This document shows positions 1 through 9,200 of a stretch of 64,000 nt of DNA, piece by piece. This stretch comes from Mesostigma viride (taxonomy: Eukaryota > Streptophyta > Mesostigmatophyceae > Mesostigmatales > Mesostigmataceae). The position numbers were made by a program, and so were the translations under genes. Each line of letters begins with the position of its first letter. The stretch's first letter is position 1. The stretch covers positions 10,986,923-11,050,922 of the forward strand of contig RPFO01000080.1 in the NCBI GenBank assembly GCA_009746045.1, written 5' to 3'. A model generated the notes under the pieces. The model worked only from the letters and a program-made list of their open reading frames with translations. It was not told where the DNA came from and ran no database searches.

Positions 1-480
1 TTACGTCCAACCAAAAGGGCTGGGACGTAACAGTATGGCATTCATAGCGATTCGGGCCGCGGTGCCCACACCCCTGTAACTAGGACCTAGATAGCTTATA
101 CCATCCATTCCATCCCATGTTCCCCTCCCACTGAGGACTTATGCTCACGTGACGCAGTCACGTGTCTATTAATTAATTAATTAATCCCATGTTCCCCTCC
201 CACTGAGGACTTATGCTCACGTGACGCAGTCACGTGTCTATTAATTAATTAATTCATTAATCCGTACTGTAATTTTTTTTCTATCAATGCTTTGGCACTG
301 ACTTGAATTAATTAATTAATTAATTAATTAACACGTAACAGCGTTACGTGAGCATAAGTCATCAGTACAGTCGAGTGGGATTATTTGATTAATAAATAAA
401 CACGTGACTGCGTCACGTGAGCACAAGTCCTCAGTGGGAGGGGAACATGGGAATGAATGATGCTAGCTATCTACCTCGCT
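1..480. mobile_element. Cluster of LINE-A 3' tails in both orientations
   Basis: Four partial copies of one LINE 3' end. Plus-strand copies cover about 1-180 and 184-255; minus-strand copies cover about 300-385 and 401-470. The same text follows the long LINE-A copy at 46090-46345 and recurs at 37380-37500 and 39620-39935. Landmarks are an ATTCGGGCCGTGGTGCCCAC block, ACTGAGGACTTATGCTCACG, a short perfect hairpin (146-164, 218-236, 332-350, 401-419) and a terminal (ATTA)n run. I read these as 5'-truncated insertions. Confidence 0.8.
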
Positions 481-850
481 CTGCTGCGCTGGACGCCGAC
501 GCAACGCTACCACAAGGTACAGGAGGATGTCAGCACGCCTCCGATGGTACGGTCTCCAATGCCAACACTGAACTTTTTGCTGATAATTTGCTTATGACAT
601 GCGATTTGGTGACTGCCAACACCCGCTTTCCGCATTGTCATGATGCTCTGTCACGTGCAGTCACGTGTCTATTAATTAAGAGGATGCTCTGGTCACACAC
701 ACCTCGCCAACAGGCACTGAACGCTGCATCAACTATGTACTAGCGTGACCACTTCAAGTTCCTCATTCTGACGATCCTGACCTACGGCGCCGAGACCTGG
801 ACACTGACGCAGGAGCTGGAGCAACGACTCGACGGCAACGGTAGGACTGT
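470..850 (+). pseudogene. Internally deleted LINE-A copy
   Basis: Bases 470-740 translate to a stretch matching the endonuclease region of the longer LINE-A copy at 43390-43620 (LDADATLPQGTGGCQHA here, LDANATLPPGTGGCQHA there). Bases 741-845 match the region after the reverse transcriptase (LTYGAETWTLTQELEQ). The polymerase core between them is missing. A piece of the 3' hairpin/ATTA tail (about 650-680) interrupts the endonuclease segment. This is a non-functional derivative. Confidence 0.75.
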
Positions 851-1386
851 TTGCATCCATCCATCCATCCATCAGGGTTAATGCTCCATGACTCCCCAAC
901 GGGAGCACGAGTCTAATTAATTTATTGTGGAGGAGGCCTACGCACATGCTCAGGACGCCGAGGCGGCCCCGAGTGCATCGCAGATGCCGCCCAAGGCCTG
1001 CCAAGCTTGCAACCAGGGCAAGGACATGTGGTACCACCTCGACCGGCTCGACGGCCGACGGCAGCGCACCCCGGTGGAGCACAAGGGGGACGGCGCGGCA
1101 CCGGTTAGCCTTGACTGGTTGGCCCACAATGTTTCCTTGACAGGTGGGGCTCGCGCCCCTCCCCCGCCGCTTCACCCCAAGATGGCCGCCCGTCTCGGTG
1201 TTGCCGGACCCCCCCCGCCGCCTGCGCCCCCCTCCTCGGCCGCGGACTACCAAGTGCCCGCCTTGAATTAAGGAGGGCGGCCTTGCCACCAACAACGTCG
1301 TCCACCCCTTCACTTTGGAGGACTTGGACGGCTGTTCGCCTGCGGTACGACGCGGCGGTCGGTGCCGACCACCTTCCGAAATGAAC
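851..1386. other. Unassigned segment, possible LINE ORF1 debris
   Basis: Holds a short (ATCC)n run near 858-872 and a plus-strand open frame 927-1271 with a CxxC-like motif (ACQACNQGK) and a proline-rich end. The frame is not recognisable and codon quality is unclear. Its position between LINE pieces suggests retroelement debris. No host gene can be supported here. Confidence 0.3.
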
Positions 1387-1466
1387 TTGAGTGTACCGGT
1401 AAAATATTGTGTGGAACCTTTGCCGCAGGTGGCAAAAAGGTCTCAGCGCGGTATTTTGCAAACTAC
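1387..1466 (+). repeat. Remnant of the 204-bp foldback MITE
   Basis: The sequence CTTGAGTGTACCGG followed by TAAAATATTGTG, GGAACCTTTGCCGCAGGTGG and a CGCGGTATTTTGC end matches the right half of the two intact elements at 47434-47637 and 47777-47980. The inner part of the arm (about 18 bp) is deleted. Confidence 0.7.
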
Positions 1467-1798
1467 CCGCCCCCTGCATTTAGAAAGCGCGCTCTCCTTT
1501 GCTGGCCTTCCGCAATGTTGGCGATTCCCAGGTTTTTGTCAAACAGCGCAAGATCCTTGCTCGGCGTGCCAAGGCAAAGCCTCTTTACAGTACTTCCGGC
1601 CACAATTGATCTTTCGACCCGCCCATCGAGTGAGTTGGCCGAGTCTGATACATCTGGGCAATTATCGATGGTTGGCACATCGCTCTCCTTTTTATTGCCA
1701 CTTCTGCAGCCATAGCCTCTGTGGTCAACGCCGCCACAGCAGCGGTAGGTGCCGCAGCAGCAGCCCTGCCGGCCTCCGCAGCCCTGAACGAAGCCCGG

Positions 1799-2462
1799 GG
1801 CTTCTTACGATCCCTCATGGATTCTTCTAACATGCCGTCTAGCCCATCCCCCATGAATTCGTCGAATTTCTGGCTCACCAGCAGCCTTATTTTGATGTAA
1901 CAAGTAACTGTGCAAGCTAACAAAAATTCCGTGAATGGCACAAAACTGCAAGGTAGGTTCTAATAATAAAACTGCGGCATGCCGACCCTGTTACCATGAA
2001 ACTTTGTTTCACAAGGTACATGCATGAAATACACGCTTCCCACTACGAACTGCCCACTAGACACCTATGAACTAACCGTGGCTTCTCCAGCGTGCCTGCC
2101 TGCATTTTCTGTCGGGTACTTCATGCATTTTCTGTTGGGGACTTCTCACGATCCCTCATGGATTCTTCTAACATGCCGTCTAGCCCATCCCCCATGAATT
2201 CGTCAAATTTCTGGCTCACCTGCAGCCTTATTTTGATGTAACAAGTAACTACGCAAGCTAACAAAAATTCCGTGAATAGCACAAAACTGCAAGGTAGGTT
2301 CTAATAATAAAACTGCGGAATGCCGACCCTGCTATCATACGACTTCGTTTCACAAGGTACAGGCAGGAAATACACGCTTCCCACTACAAACTGCCCACAA
2401 GACACCTATGAACGAACCGTGGCTTCTTCAGCGTGCCTGCCTGCATTTTCTGTCGGGTACTC
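1799..2462. repeat. Tandem duplication, period 341 bp, with exon-like content on the minus strand
   Basis: Bases about 1799-2121 recur at about 2140-2462 with scattered substitutions; the block beginning ACGATCCCTCATGG appears at 1807 and, as ACGATCCCTCATGG, at 2148. On the minus strand each unit holds a short open stretch (QKFDEFMGDGLDGMLEESM) ending at a GTAAGA-type or degenerate donor. The second unit also has a TGCAG acceptor that the first lacks. The first unit's frame runs on into an Ala-rich segment (1585-1941). This could be exons of an unknown gene downstream of gene A, or just duplicated sequence. I do not recognise the protein. Confidence 0.55.
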
Positions 2463-2830
2463 GCCTATTTTCATGGCAGCGTGGATCGTCCTCGCTGCCC
2501 GTCACGGGGCGCCGCGTCAGGAACGCGCCAAGTCAGCGAGGACGATGCACGCTGCCAAGAGATTAGGTGAAATTAGGTGAGTCCCGACCAGCAAACGCAG
2601 GCATGGCCCAAAACGCTATTCTTACCATTATAGTATTTCGTCACACGCTTCTCCACGGACTTCGGGGTTGTAGTCAACATAACCTTCTGGCAGCCCTTTT
2701 TGCTAGCACTTTTTGCGGATCGTCTGCCCCCAGTTTAGTGATGATCCGAAAACAAATGCTGTCAACCCCCACGAAGACATACGCCCCATGAAAAGTTCCA
2801 GCCTCTTCTTGGTGACCTGCGTGCCATAAA
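2463..2830. other. 3' flank of gene A with a long hairpin; no gene recognised
   Basis: Contains the inverted repeat 2475-2497 / 2534-2556 and then about 230 bp with short open stretches on both strands. A minus-strand stretch near 2620-2815 ends at a possible GTAAGA donor, but nothing in it is recognisable. The 3' UTR of gene A should lie here. Confidence 0.4.
2475..2556. repeat. 23-bp inverted repeat, 36-nt loop
   Basis: Arm GGCAGCGTGGATCGTCCTCG... at 2475-2497 pairs with 2534-2556 with a single mismatch. The loop contains a further GGCGC/GCGCC complement, so a long hairpin can form in RNA from either strand. It lies about 275 bp downstream of the gene A stop codon. Its role is unknown. Confidence 0.75.
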
Positions 2831-3265
2831 TTACACTCTCCGGAACTGGCTCAGCTTTGCTCGCAAGGCCTGGACCTCACCCCGGTACCTTCGGACCAAC
2901 GTCACCAACTCATCCATTAACATCTCATCATAGCCGGGCTCTTCACCGTCGTCCTCATCCGTGAGGTCGTGTGACAACAGCTGGAGGGAGCCACGGCTGC
3001 TGGGGCGCCGCTGAAGTTTGCTCTCACTTCCCGCGGTGGAGCGGCGGGACCTGGGGGTCCCTGGCTGAGATGTCCTATCTGCGGCACGCATGATGATGGT
3101 GACCGAGTCCTCTGGGTCTTTCTTGGCATCCTCGTCTACAGAGGGTGACGAGGCCAGGTTGATCGCTGGCCCGTAGAACTTGGCCAGCTTGAGCGTGCGG
3201 GGGAACAACCGTGCGCTCAGGGCAGGGCTGGAGATTTGATAGAGGTGCATCGGCTCCGTGACACC
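2831..3265 (-). CDS. Gene A exon 15: end of C2 and cytoplasmic tail
   Basis: Acceptor CCCTGCAG. Starts [20 protein letters not shown], the usual last strands of a cyclase domain, then FPRTLKLA. The remaining 110 or so residues are charged and Ser-rich, with a [12 protein letters not shown] acidic patch and a possible short coiled coil before the stop. The tail beyond FPRTLKLA is unlike gene B. The stop is GTG-TAA. Confidence 0.85.
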   Translation of the reverse strand, partial: GVTEPMHLYQISSPALSARLFPRTLKLAKFYGPAINLASSPSVDEDAKKDPEDSVTIIMRAADRTSQPGTPRSRRSTAGSESKLQRRPSSRGSLQLLSHDLTDEDDGEEPGYDEMLMDELVTLVRRYRGEVQALRAKLSQFRRV

Positions 3266-6200
3266 CTGCAGGGGGGGGGGGGGGGGCACAAGGCATGTGA
3301 TCCAGAAGCTTGTCGCCCATGTGGGAAAAAGCTAAAAGTACATACGTTGTCGTGAAGGCTTATGAGAGACGTGCAAAGAGGGTCGTGCACAGCAATTATA
3401 CTACTGCAGTTTTACCGTGTCATTATCACATCTCAGGCTGATGGAAGCTTGGGAAAGTCCTTCAAAAGAAAAGGTTACAGGAGAGGGCTATGTCATCTTC
3501 CATACCATGTGGCAGGGAAAAGGAGCAATGAGGTGTCATACGATCTGTAGCCTTTTTAGTAACCAATTTAATCACTATCATAAACATAAGACTTGCTACA
3601 AGAGTAACTGGCAATCTTCTGGGGCCACTATTTGCTTGAAAAATGTTGCCTGCATCACGGCTGCCTGTGAAAACCGCATTCAAGGGGCATAAGAGAAACT
3701 GTTAAGAGTGGCACTTGACAAAACAATTTGCAGCTGGTCGAGGAGCAAGGTCGTATTGTACATGTGTAACACACACGCACACACACGCGCGTGCGTACAA
3801 ACACGCACACACAACCTCACAACCTTCTTGCACCCTCCCCCCCCATCCTCCCCAGTGAGATTTAACACTTATTTATCGCCCCCCCATCCAGCCATCCAGC
3901 CGCCCAGCCGCCCAGCCGCCCAGCCGCCCAGCCGCCCAGCCGCCCAGCCGCCCAGCCGCCCAGCCGCCCAGCCGCCCAGCCGCCCAGCCGCCCAGCCGCC
4001 CAGCCGCCCAGCCGCCCAGCCGCCCAGCCCCCAGCCGCCCAGCCGCCCAGCCGCCCAGCCGCCCAGCCGCCCAGCCGCCCAGCCGCCCAGCCGCCCAGCC
4101 GCCCAGCCGCGCAGCCGCGCAGCCGCCCAGCCGCCCAGCCGCCCAGCCGCCCAGCCGCCCAGCCGCCCAGCCGCCCAGCCGCCCAGCCGCCCAGCCGCCC
4201 AGCCGCCCAGCCGCCCAGCCGCCCAGCCGCCCAGCCGCCCAGCCGCCCAGCCGCCCAGCCGCCCAGCCATCCAGCCATCTATCCATCCAGCCACCCTACC
4301 CTACACCTCTTGCAAAAATTGTGACCGGAACACCACACTATCGTGACCGCAAGACCTGGCAGACAGCGGCCCTGCTGCGGAACCCAGGGGGGCTGCGGCG
4401 CGATCGAGCGAGGTAAGTAAGGCACCATCAAGTAAGGCACCATCAAGTAAGGTTAACTAATAGTATCTGTAAGTAGTAGTATCTAACAGCACCTAACAAG
4501 GGTGACGCCTTTTGAGTTATTTAAAAGGTCACGAATCACGCATGTTCTTGGCAGCCTGAAATTGAACAGAAAAGTTGGGGCCATGCAACACCACTAATGG
4601 GTCCCACAGCATGCACAACTCAAGTTATGTCATCCTCTTGCCTGGACCCAACTTTACCCCTCCGCCCTTCCTGCCCTTCCCCTCTCCCCCTTTTTACCGC
4701 CCTTCCCCACCTCCCCCTTTCTCCCCCCTCTCTCCCCCCTTTGCCCCTTTTCCCCGCTTTCCCTGCTTTCCCCCCTTTCACGAGGTCAAGTGCCCCCATT
4801 CCTGCAGCCCACGTTCAAATGTACCTTCCTCCACCAATACCCATGCTGTGAACAGACTTCCCACCCCACTTGTCATCCTGATTATTTATCCTAGCATCGT
4901 AGAGTACCCACGTCATACATGTCGTACACACCCACAAGCCCACTTACCGACAGCCCACTTACCGACAGACCCCCACTTGGCACTGCCCACTGGAAGAAAA
5001 AAGCAAGGCTGTCCCATGATGCCCAGAAGCCCAACTAAGGCCCGACTCCCACCAGGCCACCACCCAACCAGATGTGGAGAATTTATGTTGCTACAACGGA
5101 CCTTGAGCTCGAATTTCCCCATCTCTAGGAATGTCAGCCCCGCGCACTTGCCGCCAGCGGACTCATATAACGCGTGGTTGGCCAGGGTCTGGCCGGGGGC
5201 GGCGGTGGCCGCGATTCTCGCTGCCCGATTCACGATCGGCCCAAAATAGGCGGCGCGCCCGGTGGCCATGTGCGGCTTGCAGTCGCTGGGCACGTCCATG
5301 CACATGCCGATCTGCAGCCGCAGGCCCCTGCAGGGTGCCACATGGTTGTGGGTGGTGAAGGATGATGAGAAGAGAGGTGGCGATGGGGCAAATTGTGATT
5401 AGTCAGTTCTCAGACTATTTCTAAATGAAGTATCATGTGTCAAAGACAATACTATAGTCCATGTTAAGGTTGCTGTTAGCACACATCCAACATGGTACAA
5501 AAACAGAGAACTGCCACTGAAGACCGAGAATTTCCAGCATGAAGTGTACACAACTGCACTCCAGTAGTGTGCATAGATATCAGCATGTCACGAAACATAT
5601 CGTCACGAAACTGCACCTGAAAACCACGATATCCGTAGAGGGCGAACCCTCGCTGATGGGTCCCAGCTTGACAACCTCCGCGGCCGCCTCATGCTCCAGC
5701 ACCTCCTGCGCCCAAGGCAGGCCCATCGCCTCTCGCTGCACCGTCTCCGCAAACTGGGCCGCTTTGGCCGCGGATGCGAAGGCCAGCAGGAAGTTGCCGT
5801 CCTTCTCCTCCACCTCATAGCCGTCGAAGCGCCTCAGAACCTCCTGCACAAATGTCACCAGCATGTCCAGGCACAGCTGGTACCCTGGTGCCCTTCGCAG
5901 TGCCTTGGCACCGCCCACGTACATGAAGGCAATGACCATGGGCTCGCTGGGGGCAACCCCCTTGAGGTAGCAGCTGGCGGACGGCGCGTCAAAGAAGGAG
6001 GGTGAGAGCTGTTTGGACTTGAGCGGCTTGCACGGTGCGCGCTTGACGAGCTCTTCAGGGAGCACCTCCAGAAGATGTACAGGTGGCAGCTTCTCGCCCA
6101 CCTGCATGCCAGAGCAACGGCCAAGAAGAAGATTCACCATATGCCAAAGGAGATTACCCAGGAAAATAATAAAGAACAAAACAAAACAGCAACTTGCCCG

Positions 6201-9200
6201 GAACAATAGCCGTGGACAGCGAGAACGATAGAAACCAAGGACATCGTGACTGGCCTGGAACATTGGAAATATCTGCCATAGACAGTACGTATAGCGAAGG
6301 ATGCAGACAGGGTCTTCCACAGCAACCCTGAGTTATACTTTTTGAGCCTCCATAAAGCCACCCAAAGCCTTCAGAAACTCCGGCTAACTACCAGTGATGT
6401 GAATATAATATCCACGAGACCTAATTATCTTTTTGTTTTGAAGAGATAGAGAATCCAAATTTAAAAAAAGAAAAAAAGGAGATCTTATTCAATTCAAAGT
6501 CAAAGATAGTTACGACCACGGCCACGCCACACCCCCCCCACTCCCACCTCCACCTCCACCTCCATCTCCACCTCCACCTCCACCTCCACCTCCACCTCCA
6601 CCTCCACCTCCACCTCCACCTCCACCTCCACCTCCACCTCCACCTCCACCTCCACCTCCACCTCCACCTCCACCTCCACCTCCACCTCCACCTCCGCATT
6701 CACCTCCACCTTCCCCCCCCCTCCCCCACCCCCCACCCCCACCCCACCCCCACCCCCACCCCCACCCCCACCCCCACCCCACCCACCCCCACCCCCACCC
6801 CCACCCCACCCCACCCCACCCCCACCCCCACCCCACCCCACCCACCCCACCCCCACCCCACCCCCACCCCACCCCCACCCCACCCCCACCCCCACCCCCA
6901 GCCCCCCCCCCCCCCCAGCCCCCCCCCCAGCCCCCCCCAGCCCCCCCCCAGCCCCCCCCCCCCCCAGCCCCAGCCCCAGCCCCAGCCCCAGCCCCAGCCC
7001 CAGCCCCACCCACCCACCCACCCCCCACCCCACCCCCGCCCAGCCCCAGCCCCCCCCCCCCCCCCCCCCCAGCCCCAGCCCCCCCCCAGCCCCCCCCCCC
7101 CCCCCCACCCCCACACCCCCACCCCCCCACCCACACCCCACCCCACCCCCACCCCACCCCCACCCCCACCCCACCCCACCCCCACCCCCACCCCCACCCG
7201 GAAATAGAAATGCAATTGGCAATGGCAATGGCGATGGCAATGGCGATGGCGATGGCGATGGCGATGGCGATGGCAATGGCAATGGCGATGGCAATGGCAA
7301 TGGCAATGGCGATGGCGATGGCGATGGCGATGGCGATGGCGATGGCGATGGCGATGGCGATGGCGATGGCGATGGCGATGGCGATGGCGATGGCGATGGC
7401 GATGGCGATGGCGATGGCGATGGCGATGGCGATGGCGATGGCGATGGCGATGGCGATGGCGATGGCGATGGCGATGGCGATGGCGATGGCGATGGCGATG
7501 GCGATGGCGATGGCGATGGCAATGGCAATGGCAATGGAAATCAAAATGGGACTGGATCTGGACCTGGACCTGGACCTGGACCTGGACCTGGACCTGGACC
7601 TGGACCTGGACCTGGACCTGGACCTGGACCTGGACCTGGACCTGGACCTGGATGTGGACCTGGATGTGGACCTGGATGTGGACCTGGACCTAGACCTGGA
7701 CCTCGAAGTCGAAGTCAAAGTCGAAGTCAAGGTCAAAGTGTAAGTGTAAGTGTAAGTGTAAGTGTAAGTGTAAGTGTAAGTGTAAGTGTAAGTGTAAGTG
7801 TAAGTGTAAGTGTAAGTGTAAGTGTAAGTGTAAGTGTAAGTGTAAGTGTAAGTGTAAGTGTAAGTGTAAGTGTAAGTGTAAGTGTAAGTGTAAGTGTAAG
7901 TGTAAGTGTAAGTGTAAGTGGAAGTGGAAGTCCAAGTCGAACTGGAACTGGAACTGGAACTGGAATCGAACTCAAACTCAAACTCGAACTTGAACTCAAA
8001 CTCATCAAACTCGAACTCGAACTCAAAACTCGAACTCAAACTCAAACTCAAACTCAAACTTGACCTCAAGCTCGAAATTGAAATTGAAATTGAAATTGAA
8101 ATTGAAATTGAAATTGAAATTGAAATTGAAATTGAAACTGATAGTGAAACTGTAACTGTAACTGTAACTGTAACTGAAACTGAAACTGAAACTGAAACTG
8201 AAACTGAAACTGAAACTGAAACTGAAACTGAAACTGAAACTGAAACTGAAACTGAAACTGAAACTGAAACTGAAACTGAAACTGAAATTGAAATTGGAAT
8301 TTGAATCGGAATCAGAATTGGAACTGGAATCGCAATCGCAATCGCAATCGCAATCGCAATCGCAATCGCAATCGCAATCGCAATCGCAATCGCAATCGCA
8401 ATCGCAATCGCAATCGCAATCGCAATCGCAATCGCAATCGCAATCGAAGTCGAAGTCGAAGTCGAAGTCGAAATCGAAATCGAAATCGAAATCGAAATCG
8501 AAATCGAAATCGAAATCGAAATCGAAATCGAAATCGAAATCGAAATCGAAATCGAAATCGAAATCGAAATCGAAATCGAAATCGAAATCGAAATCGAAAT
8601 CGAAATCGAAATCGAAATCGAAATCGAAATCGAAATCGAAATCGAAATCGAAATCGAAATCGAAATCGAAATCGAAATCGAAATCGAAATCGAAATCGAA
8701 ATCGAAATCGAAATCGAAATCGAAATCGAAATCGAAATCGAAATCGAAATCGAAATCGAAATCGAAATCGAAATCGAAATCGAACTTAACATTAAAATTA
8801 AAATTGAAATTGCAAGCAAAAGCAAAAGCAAAATCAACATCAAAGTCAAAAAAGGTTCGTTGCTTCAATACAACTGAAGTTATCAGAAATAAACATTTAT
8901 TCCTAATGCATACTCTTGGCCACCCAGCCAAGGGAAAGTAAAAACTCTAGTTTAAAACTAAAGATAATTACGATGATAAGCATAATCATAAACAAACCAT
9001 GATCACAATGTCGTTGTTATGTCCATAAACGATATCTAACTTCTGGCCAGCAATTTTGAAAAGCGCATCTAGAACGCACCTCGTGCAGCCCCATGTGGTG
9101 GCACACCACCGCCGGTTGCTGGATGCCAATTGACTGCCACATCAGCATCGACACGATCACCTGGCCTCCTGAAGCGGCCGTGTCCTGGACTGCCTTGGTC

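Noticed and set aside
3862-4346. Pro/Ala/Gln- and Gly/Trp-rich frames
   Set aside because: They are by-products of the 8-bp CAGCCGCC array.
7737-7920. (GTAAGT)n as an array of consensus splice donors
   Set aside because: The donor-like sequence is on the plus strand, while gene A is on the minus strand.
6510-8849. Very long open frames (up to 779 codons) across the hexamer block on both strands
   Set aside because: They are a product of period-6 repetition: every frame repeats two codons and none is a stop. The block sits inside an intron with matching flanking exon phases.
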